The notes: generated by a model not told the origin, from the sequence alone. Shown: positions 1-11,712, counted from the stretch's first letter. The stretch is 64,000 nt of DNA from Manihot esculenta (GCF_001659605.2 NC_035178.2:31947127-32011126), one strand, 5' to 3'. Numbers and translations are program-made.

Positions 1-700
1 AATTCAGCCTTTTTGCACTTTAAACTTGCTTGGAAAAGTCACCAACCTTTTGACGTGAAGGTACATATTGGTGATACCCACCCCCAGTTACTCAGTTGGT
101 CACCTGTCCAAGTGGCTACTAGCTCTGTTCATAGTCTGTTGACCATTGGAACAGTTTTCACATTGTGCTTATGAAGTCTAGGCCTTTTCTGAATTTCTTT
201 TCTCAATGATTTGGGCAAATCAACACCAATTGCTAACAAGTCACATTAAGTACATTCACACAATTTTCAATTCATTCTCATCAGTTGAGGGTCATCAGTA
301 TGTTTTTCACCATGGCAAGCTCAAGGATTCAATTCAAAAAGCAATTCCCAAACATGAATACATCTTATTGCAATTGATTCAACCTAGGTTTAGAGAGTTA
401 TTACATCAATGGGGTCATGGAGAGAAAGTTCATTCAACATAGTTCATCAGTTTGAGTAAAGCAAATCAAAACAAAACTGAAAACAAAATCAAACGCAAAC
501 TGAAAGGAAAAAAACTGAAAGGAAAATGCAAACTGAAAGGAAAAATGTGTCTAAAGCAAAAAATTAAAAATTTCAGAGATCCGCACCCCCACACCTAAAT
601 CATGCATTGTCCTCAATGTATAGAAAACATAAAAGAACAAAGGAAACTGAGTACTCCCCTGGTGTGGTGTTGTATGGTGCGATCCACTTGGCAAGTTGCC
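1..700 (-). other. Noncoding 3' internal region of the Athila-like element
   Basis: No convincing coding region is seen. On the minus strand, CATTGAGGACAATG (605-618) is followed by a GTGTGGGGGTGCGG-like purine-rich stretch (581-595). This pair recurs just downstream of pol in plant Athila elements. Positions 470-560 hold short repeats of AAACTGAAAGGAAAA. The 78-residue plus-strand frame at 206-442 has no recognisable domain and is probably chance. Confidence 0.5.
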
Positions 701-1786
701 TCAAGTAATTGGGGGAGGAAAAAGGGTCCCAACAGAATTAAGTGAATAGTGTAGCACGCCTTTTGATTTAGTCATAACCCATCTTATTTCTTTCATGTAC
801 TCGTGAAGTAACATGATCAGTTTCTCCTCTTTCAGATGAGGTGTGCCTCTTGCCCTTATGTTTGTATTTTTGAGATGATTTGGCAATATTTTGAATTCCA
901 ATTCATGTTTCCTCATAGATGTCTGCAACATGGCACTGAATTCGGGCAAAACAAACTCTACCTTATCTGGTGGTTTGGGCAGACATAGATCTACATGCTC
1001 CTTTGGTTTGGGCGCTTGGAATACCATTTGTTCCTTGTGAGCCTGGGCTGTTTGCATTGGAAGGCTGAAAGGAGTTTCATGCGATGGAAGCTGAAGAAGT
1101 GTGACTGGAAGTGTTGCAGGACTGTCCTGCGCAAGGTTGATCTGTGCACCAAGCTGAAGTGGTGCGATCTGCTTCTGTTCATTCTGCGCATGGCTGCAGT
1201 CCACCTGTTGGATGCAACAGTCAGTTTTTTTCAGTTCTGGCTCTTTCTGGCTCTCTTTCCTGCAAGGATCATCATTTAGCATATCATTTTGATTTACATA
1301 AAAAACATCTTGGCTCATAAAATCAATGATATCTAAAGCAACAAGTTCTGTTTGATCAGTTGGATTGGACAAACTATCTTCTGGTTGGGTTTCTTCAGCA
1401 ACTTGTTCTTGTACTTGCCATCTTTCATCATCAGCTTGACGCTCTTCCTCTTTTCTTACCATGTCTTCTCTCCATTTGGCGGCTACTCGATCCACTTCCT
1501 GTTGGAAATTGTGCAAAGTCTCCAACATCTTATAAAGATTAGTTCTGGTATCTTCAGGTATTGCATATCTCGGCTGTCCATAGAATCTTTCACATGCATG
1601 TACTTGTTGGAGTTGTTGTTCTTCAAAAGCTTGTTCAGCTTGGTCTATAACAAAACTTCTCATAGCAGCGATTTGTTCATAAAGTTCCACAAGGCGGAAA
1701 GGTGTACTTACCGCGTCTTGTTCTATGGTTAAATCTTTCAATAAAGATGTTAGAAAAGAAAGATCAGATCTACTTACCTCATTCAT
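701..1786 (-). CDS. Athila-like retrotransposon polyprotein remnant (361 aa, internally deleted)
   Basis: A single open frame of 361 codons starts about 120 bases downstream of the primer site, where gag-pol begins in Athila elements. The N-terminal third is charged and Glu/Gln-rich (residues about 50-135) and looks helical. The middle is a low-complexity linker. The last 70 residues (LPNHLK, then a KEEKL..LL.EY.KEI.W pattern and KGV) resemble the linker that precedes reverse transcriptase in Athila/Tat pol. No CCHC knuckle, protease Asp motif, RT or integrase motif is present. The simplest reading is a gag start fused to the pre-RT linker by loss of about a thousand codons. It is still uninterrupted, which suggests recent origin or constraint. 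Function is unknown. Confidence 0.55.
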   Translation of the reverse strand: MNEVSRSDLSFLTSLLKDLTIEQDAVSTPFRLVELYEQIAAMRSFVIDQAEQAFEEQQLQQVHACERFYGQPRYAIPEDTRTNLYKMLETLHNFQQEVDRVAAKWREDMVRKEEERQADDERWQVQEQVAEETQPEDSLSNPTDQTELVALDIIDFMSQDVFYVNQNDMLNDDPCRKESQKEPELKKTDCCIQQVDCSHAQNEQKQIAPLQLGAQINLAQDSPATLPVTLLQLPSHETPFSLPMQTAQAHKEQMVFQAPKPKEHVDLCLPKPPDKVEFVLPEFSAMLQTSMRKHELEFKILPNHLKNTNIRARGTPHLKEEKLIMLLHEYMKEIRWVMTKSKGVLHYSLNSVGTLFPPPIT

Positions 1787-1840
1787 GATTCAGATGTGCA
1801 ATTGAGATGTTTCAGAAGATGGTTCTGCGCAGAGTGCTCT

Positions 1841-1858
1841 TTTTTTTTTTTTTTTTTT
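1841..1858 (-). repeat. Homopolymer T tract in the Athila-like leader
   Basis: A run of about 18 T (A on the coding strand) lies between the primer binding site and the ATG of the 361-codon frame. Confidence 0.8.
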
Positions 1859-1904
1859 ATGTTCAGATCTGGTCCTGAAAGAAAAACAAATGAGTTAAAT
1901 CAAT

Positions 1905-1922
1905 TCCCCGGCAACGGCGCCA
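1905..1922 (-). promoter_or_regulatory. Primer binding site, tRNA-Asp type
   Basis: The minus strand reads TGGCGCCGTTGCCGGGGA, the exact complement of the 18-base 3' end of plant tRNA-Asp(GTC), CCA included. It starts four bases after the LTR terminus and primes minus-strand cDNA synthesis in Athila/Tat elements. Confidence 0.85.
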
Positions 1923-1926
1923 ATTT

Positions 1927-4134
1927 TGACAGAACGGTTGTCGAGGCCGGTCAAAAATAATACAATTCAAGTATCAACAATATAAATACTGTAGATAGTG
2001 GTGAAAGGATCGAATCCACAGGGAATTGATACTTACTTATCTTTCTTGTTAAGACCAAACAAACAAACTGAAAATAAAAATAAAGTGCAAGTAAAGTAAA
2101 AAGGGGGGTTTTGAGATTGGTTTGATTAAACTAATGATGAAAGCAATAAAGAAAAGCAAATAATAAAATAAAGAGAAAACAAATATGAGAAAAGCTCTAG
2201 TTGAAGATTCAGATTCACTTTAGTTGATGGGATTGATCATTGACTCATATATTCCTTTGCTTGATTCAATAAATTGGCCATGGAGATTAAAGAAGCTTCT
2301 CACATCCATTATCTCTCTTTTAGATAAATCAATTAGGGAAAGTCCTCCAATTAATTACTAATTAACAATTGTCAAAGAACGTCTTTGAGCCTCAGGCCTT
2401 TTACAAAAGTCAATCGCATAAAGAAATAGAGAGAACCAATTCTAGTCACCCACATGCATGGAGATAACACTAGATCATGCAATTCCTTGGCTTTTACACC
2501 AAGTGTTCTTATGTTTGAGCAATCCAAGCAATTACGGACTTAAGATTATCCAAACTAACAATATATTACCTTGCAATCAAGAATCAGTGTAGATCCAAAC
2601 AACAAAGCAATAATATCATAAAGCATGAAATACATGAATATTGAAAAGCAAAAGGTAAAACAATGAATGTCCAAGTCTCTCAATCCAAATTACAACTAAA
2701 GCTTCACTTGTTCTTCAACTAGAAAAAAGGTTTCAGCCACTCATGGCTGAAACAAAAACTAAAAATAAAGAAAGGAAGAAAAAGAGAAGATGTCACTTGC
2801 AATCCCGTAGGTGTCTCCCAGGGGGAGTGTAAAGACCCTGTAGAGGCTTCTTATGTGGCTTTTTATAGTTGAAAAGTGTTGCCCTAGGTCATACTTACTG
2901 CCCAAGAGGTATTTTCTGCCCAAGATGTGTCTGAAAAGGAAAGAATCGCGCTTTTCGGCTTCAGAAGGAAGGCTGCGCGAAAATGCACTGCGAAAGGAAG
3001 TTGATGCGCGCGGTTTGGTCTCAGAAAGGGAAGGAGGCGCAGATTGTGCTTCCTAAATAAGTTTAGATGCTGACCTTGCTTCCTAATTAGTGTAGAGGCT
3101 GCCCAAGTTGCTGCCCAAACTCAACTTGCTGCCCAAGTTGTTGCAGAAGAGGAAAGAATCGTAGTGCATGCACTTCAGAAGGCAGGTGCGCGCAGATGGC
3201 TTTCAGAATAGGAAAGGAGCGTACCTTGTGTCTGAAAAGGAAGGAAGAGCGATCCAAGGATGCCAATAGAGGAAGAAAAGTCGTGGCTTGCTCTGCAGGA
3301 GAGAGGCATGCGCGCGGATAGCACTGAAAGGGAAGGAGGCGCGCGGATCAGGCTTTGCAGAAGAGGTAGGCGCGCGGACAGCACTGTATAGGAAATATTT
3401 GCTGTCCAAACTTCCTATTTAGATGGATCCTCTATTGAATTATGAATCTGGACTGTATGAAGGCCAAGTGCATAGAGATCTCCTTCCTGAATAGGGAGTG
3501 GCGCGCAGATTGTGTTGCAAGAGGCAAGTGGTGCGCAGTCATTGAATGCAGAAGGGAAAGTGGATCTGCCAAGTCTTTCCTTTTTAGGTGGAGCCTTCGT
3601 TTGAATTTTAAACGTTGAACGCAGAAGAGGCAAGTGTGCCTTCATGAGATCTCGTTGCCTAAATTGGAAGATATGACTGCTGCAGTATGTGCACATCTTT
3701 GAATAAGGAAAGAAATATCTGCGATTTGAATTTTAAATAATCCTCTGACCGAGCTTTCCTTATTTGCTTTTGCCTCTGCACTTTCCTCATTTGAAGACTT
3801 TCCTTTTCTGAAAACTTGCCTTATTTGAAGACTTTCCTTTCTTGGCACACGTTCTAAACAAGGCAGGAAGGATTCTGCAGTTCGAATTTCGGACAGTTTG
3901 CTGGCTGCGCTCTTTGACTCTTTCCTTGTTTGGCACTTTCCATATATGAAACTTTCCTTATTTGGAACTTTCCATATTTGGCACTTTTTGGCAGTTTTAA
4001 CCACATTTTCTCCAGAATGTCTTTTCACACCTAGTTTCTGTAGAACATGAACAAAACAACCAAATTAGGCAGAAACTGTGCAAATAAACATCATTAAGAT
4101 CATGATAATATGGCCTAAAATGTGCTCTGTCACA
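1927..4134 (-). repeat. 5' LTR of the Athila-like element (about 2.2 kb)
   Basis: On the minus strand the LTR begins TGTGACAG (4134) and ends CTGTCA (1927), giving a short terminal inverted repeat with TG...CA ends. The motif GGATCGAATCCACAGGGAA (2007-2025 on the plus strand) is common in LTRs of this plant lineage. The body at 2930-3560 is rich in GCGCG words and repeated AGGCGCGCGGA-like units. No coding region is credible. The outer edge is uncertain by a few bases because CACA repeats there. Confidence 0.7.
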
Positions 4135-4744
4135 CATATTTTCAACAAAACTCACATGAACTCTAACATTAAACAACTAGCTTAAACATGCATTTCTATC
4201 CCATAAATTTTCAAAAAACTTGCTTAGAACATCGAAGAAGGTGAGGATCGACGCTTACCTCTTGAAGATCGAGAGAGGGCGTGACCTAACTTGGAGATTT
4301 GGGGAAAATGGGTTCCGGAGGTCTCCAAGCTTCCAAACTTCAATCTTTGCTCAAAAACTTCAAAAACAAGTTAAAACTTGTTAAAAACTTGAAAGATTTG
4401 AGGAAAATCATCAAAACCAACCATGGGAGGGCATGGACTCACCGTTGACCGAAAATAGGGGAGAAAACTCGCCCATTTTCGGCCATGGGTCCTTTTATAG
4501 GTGGCTAGCCAGACCACCTTCGGAAGCCAAAGGTGACTCCAAAACTCCACCAAGTTCGGCGGCCGAACCTGGATTTTCCTCAATGGTCATTTTCATTTAA
4601 AACTCAATTTCTATCTTACTTAAAACCATTAAATACATACGAACATTTTATAAAAACATGATTTTACCCTTCTAGAGGTTTTCGACATCCGGGATTCCCC
4701 TAGACGGTAGGAATTCCAATACCGGAGTCTAACCGGGTATTACA
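4135..4744 (-). repeat. Partial 3' LTR of DEL-A (first 610 bases)
   Basis: It starts TGTAATACCCGG on the minus strand at 4744 and aligns base for base, with scattered transitions, to 25629-25016 of the DEL-A 5' LTR. It includes the TATA region near 4493-4499 (minus TATAAAAGG), the palindrome around the predicted start site (about 4448-4486) and a TTCGGCGGCCGAA unit near 4556. The rest was separated by the Athila-like insertion. Confidence 0.9.
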
Positions 4745-4781
4745 TTCTCCTCCCCTTAAGAACATTCATCCCCGAATGTTC
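4745..4781 (-). promoter_or_regulatory. Polypurine tract and adjoining inverted repeat of DEL-A
   Basis: The minus strand reads AAGGGGAGGAGAA directly before the LTR start and would prime plus-strand synthesis. It is preceded at 4781-4760 by GAACATTC-N6-GAATGTTC, a perfect 8-bp inverted repeat found at the same place in the sister elements. Confidence 0.85.
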
Positions 4782-4842
4782 CTCAAACTAGCACATACAA
4801 GCATAAAACATAAACATGCATACGAAACACATAACACTCACC

Positions 4843-7800
4843 TTAGAAGAGATGAGGATATTGCTGGAGCATGGACTCCCGTGTCTCCCAAGTACATTCC
4901 TCGATGTTGTGGTGATTCCAAAGGACTTTCACCATCAGGATTTCCTTGTTCCTCAGCTTTTTGATCTGCGTGTCAAGGATCCGTACTGGCTGTTCAACAT
5001 AAGTGAGATCTCCTTGGATCTCCACATCAGGCTCACTAAGAACCTTGCCCGGATCTGACACGAACTTCCGTAACATAGAAACATGGAAAACCGGATGGAT
5101 TCTCTCCATTGAAGCAGGTAAGTCCAACTTATACGATACATTCCCGATCTTTTGCAAGATTTCAAAGGGTCCGATGTACCGTGGAGCTAACTTACCTTTC
5201 TTCCCAAACCGAATCACCCCTTTCATAGGAGACACCTTGAGCAATACCAGATCCCCCTCCTGAAACTCTACCTGCCTTCTGTGGACATCTGCATAGCTCT
5301 TCTGCCGACTGACGGCAGTTCTGATCCTTTCTCTGATTATGGGCACCACCCTGCTGGTAATCTCTACTAACTCTGGGCCTGCTAAAGCCTGCTCTCCCAC
5401 TTCTTCCCAGCAAACGGGTGACCTGCACTTCCTCCCATACAAAGCTTCATATGGAGCCATCCCTATGCTAGCGTGATAGCTGTTATTGTAGGCAAACTCC
5501 ACCAAGGGTAGATATTGCCTCCAAGAACTGCCAAAATCTAGCACACACATTCTGAGCATATCTTCTATTGTCTGGATGGTCCTCTCTGATTGTCCATTAG
5601 TCTGAGGATGGAAAGCAGTGCTAAAATCCAACCTGGTACCCATAGCATTCTGCAGACTCCGCCAAAACCTGGAGGTGAACTGGGGTCCCCTATCAGACAC
5701 TATAGAAACAGGAGCCCCATGCAACCTTACAACCTCATCAACATACACCTGCGCCAACTTGTCCACAGAATAGCCACTCCTAACAGGGATGAAGTGAGCA
5801 GATTTGGTCAGTCTGTCCACAATCACCCATATAGAGTCCAATCTGTTGGACATTGCCGGTAACCCCACCACGAAATCCATATCTATATTCTCCCATTTTC
5901 ACTCTGGAATCGGCAGTGGGTTAAGCATTTCATCCGGCTTCTGATGTTCCAGCTTCACCCTCTGACATACCTCGTAGGCTGATACAAACTGTGCCACTTC
6001 TCTTTTCATAGCTGGCCACTAATACACGCTTTTTAGATCCTGATACATTTTGGTGGCTCTAGGGTGAACACTGTATCTGGCATTATGAGCTTCCCTCATA
6101 ATGTCTCCCTTCAGACCCACGTCATCTGGTACACACAATCTGTTCCCATAGCGGAGGATCCCCTTGTTGTAAAATCTGAACTCTTCGTTCTTGCCTGACT
6201 GAACAGTCCTGGCAATCTTCACTAACTCTGGGTCCTCGTGCTGTTTCTGAGCCACCTGCTCCAGAAACACAGGTGTCACTCTCATCTGGGCTATCAAAGT
6301 ACCTGTACCAGACAATCTAACTGTAGACCTTCATTAATGAGCTTATGAAACTCTTTCACCACCGATCTCCTTTCTACTGTGATATGGGATAGACTGCCAA
6401 GTGATTTCCAGCTTAAGGCATCTGCCACAACATTCGCCTTACCCGGATGGTACTGAATCTTACAATCATAGTTACTAAGCAGTTCTACCCATCTTCTCTG
6501 CCTCAAGTTCAACTCTCTCTGACTCAGGATGTACTGTAGGCTTTTATGATCTGTGAAGATCTCACATTTAACTCCATAAAGGTAATGCCTCCACATCTTG
6601 AATGCAAAGATTACAGCTGCCATCTCTAGGTCATATGTAGGGTAATTCAACTCATGCTTCTTTAGCTGCCTAGAAGCATAAGCAATCACCTTTTCATTCT
6701 GCATCAACACACAACCCAGTCCCACACGGGACTCATCACAATACACTGTGAAATCCTCATTACTATTGGGCAGAGCTAATACTGGTGCTGACGTCAATCT
6801 TCTCTTCAGCTCTTCAAAGCTTTCTTCACACTGATCAGTCCACATAAACTTCTGGTTCTTTCTGGTCAATCTAGTCATAGGAGCTGCAATCTTAGAGAAG
6901 TCCTGAACGAACCTCCTGTAGTAACCTACCAAGCCCAAGAAGTTCTTGATCTCTGTCACTGTAGTGGGTCTAGGCCAGTTAGCTACAGTTTCTACTTTCT
7001 TGGGGTCCACTTCTATTCCATTTTCTGATACCACATGCCCTAAGAATGAAATGCTCCTCAACCAGAACTCACACATAGAGAACTTGGCATACAAGCCATG
7101 TTCTCTCAAGGTCTGCAAAACCAACCTCAAATGATGGGCATGCTCCTCTGTATTTCTGGAATACACTAGGATATCATCTATGCTAGCTGGTCAAATAGAT
7201 CGTCGATCCTAGGCAACGGATATTTATTCTTGGTAGTGACCTTGTTCAACTGCCTGTAGTCGATACAAAGTCTGAGGGATCCATCCTTCTTTTTCACAAA
7301 CAGTACTGGAGCACCCCAAGATGAGGTACTCGGTCGGATGAAGCCCTTATCTACCAGCTCTTGCAACTGCTCCTTCAGTTCCTTTAACTCAGCTGGTGCC
7401 ATCCTGTAGGGAGGGATAGAGATCGGTCTGGTTCCAGGCATCAACTCTATTTCGAACTCTATCTCCCTAGCAGGTGGTAAACCTGACAGCTTGTTTGGGA
7501 AAACATCTAAAAACTCCCTGACCACGGGCACTGAGGCGGGCTCTCTAACATGACTATCCAGCTCTCTCACATGAGCTAGAAAACCCTGACAACCCCTCCT
7601 GAGCAACCTACGAGCCTGTAGGGCTGATATCAAACCTCTAGGCGTACCCCTCCTGTCTCCTCTGAAGACAACCTCTGACCCATCCTGACCTCTGAACCTG
7701 ACTATCTTGTCTCTGCAGTCAAGGTAGCACCATGGGTAGATAACCAATCCATCCCTAGAATGACATCAAAATCCGTCTAAATCTAGAACCACAAGGTCGG

Positions 7801-8254
7801 TTGGAAGGCATCTTCCCTCAATAAAAACTGGACTAAACCGGCAGACTGACTCTGCCACTGACGGGTCACACTTGGGTCCAATGACCCATAGGGGACACTC
7901 TAACCCAGAGACCATCAAACCTAACCTCTCAACGGCTCTCGGAGCAATAAAAGAATGAGATGCACCAGGGTCCATTAAGGCATAAACATCTGAACAACCA
8001 ATAATGAGATTACCTGACACCACGGTGTTTGATGCATTTGCCTCCTACCGTGTCATCGTGAAGATCCATGCTGGAGCTGATGGATCTTCACCCCTGAAAC
8101 CCGCTGAAGAAGAGGCTGCCCCTCTCCCTCTGCCTCTGCCACTGGCCTGCGTAGCGGCTGGAGCTACTGGTTGAGCCACACTACCAGAAGCTGTTTGCTG
8201 GGACTGTGCCATAAAAGTTGCTCTAGGACACTCCCGTGCCATGTGTCCCTCCTG
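4843..8254 (-). pseudogene. DEL-A pol and 3' end of gag (knuckle tail, protease, RT, RNase H, integrase, chromodomain)
   Basis: Coding order on the minus strand: post-knuckle linker 8242-8045; aspartic protease with DPGASHSF (8023-7766); RT start with [20 protein letters not shown] (7747-7178); RT end from DDILVYSRN through RNase H (7166-6294); integrase HHCC part (6315-6019); integrase core and tail (5880-4843) with [13 protein letters not shown] and GQSERT as the DDE residues; then the chromodomain ending QQYPHLF. Breaks: a frameshift near 7770; an RT deletion at 7170-7180 removing the segment between DQLA and DDIL, including FGLTNAP; Trp to stop changes near 5907 (TGA) and 6020 (TAG). The right edge joins DEL-B at the CCCAC duplication, in the knuckle coding region. 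Confidence 0.92.
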
Positions 8255-8259
8255 CCCAC
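8255..8259. repeat. Target site duplication of DEL-B, left copy (CCCAC)
   Basis: CCCAC at 8255-8259 is repeated at 14444-14448, flanking DEL-B exactly at its LTR termini. Confidence 0.95.
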
Positions 8260-10502
8260 TGTAATACCCGGCTAGAGTCCGGCATCTGAATTCCTGTCGT
8301 CCGGTGGAATCCAGGATGTCGGAAACTTTAGAGGGGAAGTTTTATGGTTTTGCTAAAAGTTATACAGTGTGTTTTCATGTTTTACAGCTAAATAAACTAA
8401 GTGTTTGAAAGAAATGAACCAAGGCAGAAAAGCCAGGTTCGGCCGCCGAAGTTGAGGTTCGGCCGTCGAACATGCATGGCTTTCGGTTTCACGTGTGGCC
8501 GCCGAAGGTGGTCTGGCTAGCCACCTATAAAACGACCCTCAGTCGGTTGAAGCGGTAAGAGCACCGTTTCTTTTGTCTTCTGAGGTGAGACCCTGTCCTT
8601 TGTGAGTAGTTCTTCATGTTTTCATTCAATCATGCAAAGATTTGATTAGTTTTTATGGTATTTTGAAGGTTTTAAGCTAAAAACTCAAAGTTGTGAAGTT
8701 TGGAGAGTTGAAGAAGAGTTGCTCCAAAACTCCACGTTAGGATCGTTCATCTACTTGATTTCAAGAGGTAAGTGAAGATCCTGAGCTTGTGTTTATGTTT
8801 TCTGAAGGTTTTTATGGGGTTTATGGAGAGAGTTGCATGAATAGGTTAAAAGAAGAGTTTTTGATGATTTTGTGAGAAAGGTTTGTTTGTGTGGTATGTG
8901 ATTTGTGTTGTTGGGGTTTTTAGGTAGTTTTTGACCCCTTTGAGCATATACATGAGTGTATGCAAGTTGAGGAAGTGAGGTGTGAAGTGGGAGAGGAGGT
9001 TGGTGCTTGTGGCGAGAGGCAGGGCAAGTTTCTGCTCTACTGATGAACTCAGGTTCGGCCGTCGAAGGTACATTCGGCCGCCGAACCCATGAGGAGGTGG
9101 CTTCGGCTGCCCAAACTTGCCCCCGAGCCTTTGGACTTTCGGCTCTGGAGGGGGAGTTCGGCCGCTGAAGGTGCTGCCGAAGGTTAGAGACTTTCGTCTC
9201 TGGAGTGCCTTTCAGCCCTCGAAACTAGCCCCCGAAAGGGTTCGGCTGCCGAAGGTTGAGATTCGGCCACCGAAGGTGCTTGAGTTTCGTCTCTGGAGAA
9301 GACTTTCGGCCGCCGAACCTACCGCCGAAAGTGTTCTGTCCAGCTTTTCTTTGCATGCTTTGCATGGATGTTAGAGTGAGTTTAAGGGGATTCTTGGGGA
9401 GTTTATAGAGTTGGTCATAAGCTAGTTTGGTCCCTCATTTGAGTTTACCTATACAGACCAGAGGAACCAGAGAGAGCAGCAGTGAGTCTTGCTCAGCGTT
9501 TTCAGAGCCTGCACAGTCAGTCAGTCCAGCTAGCCAGAGGTGAGTGGAACTAAACTTAATTCGTTTACTTGAAACATGGAAAGCTTTTAGCATCTTTCAT
9601 GCATCATGTTTATGCATAGGTTGATTGCATTAGAACTCACAAAGATGTTGCATTGCATAGCTATATGTTGGTGTGGGTAAATGCTGAATGATCCAATAGT
9701 TCCAGACAGGATGTCCAGGAGCCTTTGACTACGCCCTGACAGGTATAGAGAAGTCCAGGAGCCTTTGACTACGCCCTGGCAGGTATAGTAAAGTCCAGGA
9801 GCCTTTGACTACGCCCTGGCAATGGTAAGTACAGAGGTGTTATATACACATATACATATATCACAGGAAGACCAGGTGCTCGATTCTACGCCCTGGCACA
9901 GAGTTACTGGGACTATGTGGTGACAGGTTTACCTTTGATGTGGATTGTCTGTGATATGGTGCATTCCATGAGATCATATTTTACTGAGATGTTTTACTGT
10001 TCTACTCACTGGGCTATAGAGCTCATCCCACTCCCTTAACCCCAGTTTTGCAGGTTCAGTGGTCAGTGTACAGGGCCAGTCCAGCAAAGTACAGAAAGAG
10101 TAAAGAGATTTGTAATAGCTTAGAGTGGACATGTAATTTTCAAGAGATGTCCTAGTTGTGTTTACAGTTGTGCTTGACTTAGTTATGTTGTGTTGTAAAT
10201 CTGTGGTTATGTACATGATCTATATATGTATATGTTTTACTACCAGGCTTAACAGATATGAGTAACCCATCTAGAGCAAGCTCTAGTCAGGGAGTACAGA
10301 GTACAGAGTACAGAGTACAGATATAGTGCATGCACAGGTTAAGCCATGGTTCAGCAAAGAGTTTGTATTTTCACAGAAAATGTATGATCATGTATGAGAT
10401 TTACAGGTACACAGAGAGTATAGCAGGCTTGCTACGGGTTCTGGCGGCCTTAAGCCGACCTGAATCCTAGCGCCGGTGACGGTCCATTTTGGGGTCGTTA
10501 CA
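8260..10502 (+). repeat. 5' LTR of DEL-B
   Basis: It begins TGTAATACCCGG and ends GGGTCGTTACA. TATAAA is at 8526-8531. Near-palindromes related to TTCGGCCGCCGAA lie at about 8449-8510 and 9054-9335. A splice-donor-like AAGAG/GTAAGTG lies at 8763-8774. A 40-bp stem-loop repeat occurs three times at 9713-9820, with a diverged fourth unit at 9869-9898. No gene is present; minus-strand frames here are chance. Confidence 0.95.
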
Positions 10503-10505
10503 GAT

Positions 10506-10518
10506 TGGTATCAGAGCC
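10506..10518 (+). promoter_or_regulatory. Primer binding site of DEL-B, tRNA-iMet type
   Basis: TGGTATCAGAGCC starts three bases after the LTR end and is complementary to the 3' end of plant initiator tRNA-Met, the usual primer of Del/Tekay elements. Confidence 0.9.
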
Positions 10519-10719
10519 CTAGGTTCACATGGTCGGACCTATAGAGGGAGTGTCGGGCTCATAGAGGTTAGCAGTGGTCAAGCACAATAGGAATTCATGG
10601 CCACGAGGAGAGGGAATTGAGTCCTATCTGTTTCATGCTATGAGTTATGCATGTGCTTTATTGCTATGTACTGTTTATGTGATAAAGTGCTATATTATGT
10701 GTTGTTTTCCAGAGTAAAG

Positions 10720-11712
10720 ATGAGAGGAACTCGTCGATCAGTTCCATTGACTGGAGTCCCACCAGAGAGTGAGAGACTAGCTGCTCATCCTCCTGCATTG
10801 CCGAGGGCAAGGTCTCTGAGATCTAGCAGGGAAGGTACGTCAATAGACCCTAGACGGTCTGTAGACGAGAGCAGAAGAGGTACAGTGAGAGGAGGAAGAT
10901 CAGAGGAAGTGAGGGAGGCTATGGAGACTGATCCGTCTATGGATGAAGGTATGGGAGAATCTCAGGGAGGTGTTCAGGCCTCAGGTTTTGATTATCCAGC
11001 TGTGTTCCAGGATCCAGAGTATCCGATGGAAGGTATGTCGGAGTACTCTCGATTTGACCCATATCCTAAATACATGCCATATATGCCTTATCCTCACTAT
11101 TATCCACCATATTCGATGTATCCATCTTCCCCTACTCATCCAAGTGCAGCACACCCAGAGTTAAATGACCCAGTACCACCACCACAAACAGAACCAGTAG
11201 CCCCTGTTGCCCAAATCCCTCAACCTAGCTCAGCTGGAGGTAAAGTGCAAATGACAGAGTACTTGAAATTGGATGCTCCTAAATACAACACGGGAGATGA
11301 TCCATTTGAATATCTCAGATCCGTTAGGATGATAACTAGTGAATTGGGAGCTGATGATAGTAGAGCCATTGAGATGGCAGGGTTTACACTTAAATGCAAG
11401 AAAGCCAGAGAATGGTTCAAGAACTATATGGAGCCTCGGATTGATAGCATGTCATGGGGAGAGTTCGCCAATGAATTTGCAGGGTGGGCTTTTCCTGACA
11501 GTTCGAGGGAGATGAAAGTAATAGAGTTCGAACAGTTGAGACAGACAGATGACATGAGTGTTGATGAGTTCACAGATAAGTTTCTGGATTTGCTTCAGTA
11601 TGTGGGTCAAGCCTATGATACTGATCAGAAGAAGGCAAGGAGATATACTATGAGATTGCATCCCAGGTATTCTTCCTTGATTCTTCCAGCAGAAAAGGAG
11701 AGTTTCCACTAA
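10720..11712 (+). CDS. DEL-B gag (truncated before the zinc knuckle)
   Basis: The start chosen is the ATG of MRGTRRS, conserved in every sister copy and preceded by a TTGTTTTCCAG acceptor-like site. The protein has a basic, Ser/Arg-rich N-terminus (residues 1-60), a Pro/Tyr-rich stretch (about 105-145) and a retrotransposon gag core (from about 185: EYLKLDAPKY, GFTLKCKKAREWF, FAGWAFPDSSREMK). It ends at a stop right after ESFH, where the sequence jumps to integrase coding DNA in another frame. The core has no premature stop, so capsid function may survive while nucleic-acid binding by the knuckle is lost. Confidence 0.85.
   Translation: MRGTRRSVPLTGVPPESERLAAHPPALPRARSLRSSREGTSIDPRRSVDESRRGTVRGGRSEEVREAMETDPSMDEGMGESQGGVQASGFDYPAVFQDPEYPMEGMSEYSRFDPYPKYMPYMPYPHYYPPYSMYPSSPTHPSAAHPELNDPVPPPQTEPVAPVAQIPQPSSAGGKVQMTEYLKLDAPKYNTGDDPFEYLRSVRMITSELGADDSRAIEMAGFTLKCKKAREWFKNYMEPRIDSMSWGEFANEFAGWAFPDSSREMKVIEFEQLRQTDDMSVDEFTDKFLDLLQYVGQAYDTDQKKARRYTMRLHPRYSSLILPAEKESFH

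Larger units (their letters stand above)
1..4134 (-). mobile_element. Athila-like LTR retrotransposon, 5' part (3' end outside window)
   Basis: The minus-strand order is 5' LTR (4134 down to 1927), primer binding site, one open reading frame, then a noncoding 3' region that runs off the window. The primer site is an 18-base match to the 3' end of plant tRNA-Asp, which is typical of Athila/Tat elements. The element lies inside the 3' LTR of DEL-A: sequence from about 4135 onward aligns with the complete DEL-A 5' LTR near 25015, while sequence left of it does not. The 3' LTR and second target duplication are off-window. The single short coding region suggests a deletion or non-autonomous derivative. 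The Athila assignment is from family knowledge, not a search. Confidence 0.75.

Noticed and set aside
1352..1732. Plus-strand frame antisense to the Athila-like coding region
   Set aside because: Phe/Leu-rich translation fully overlapping the better-supported minus-strand frame.
9713..9820. Regularly spaced repeats that might suggest a CRISPR-like array
   Set aside because: Units are contiguous 40-bp tandem repeats without unique spacers, in a plant LTR; equivalent positions in sisters hold different minisatellites.
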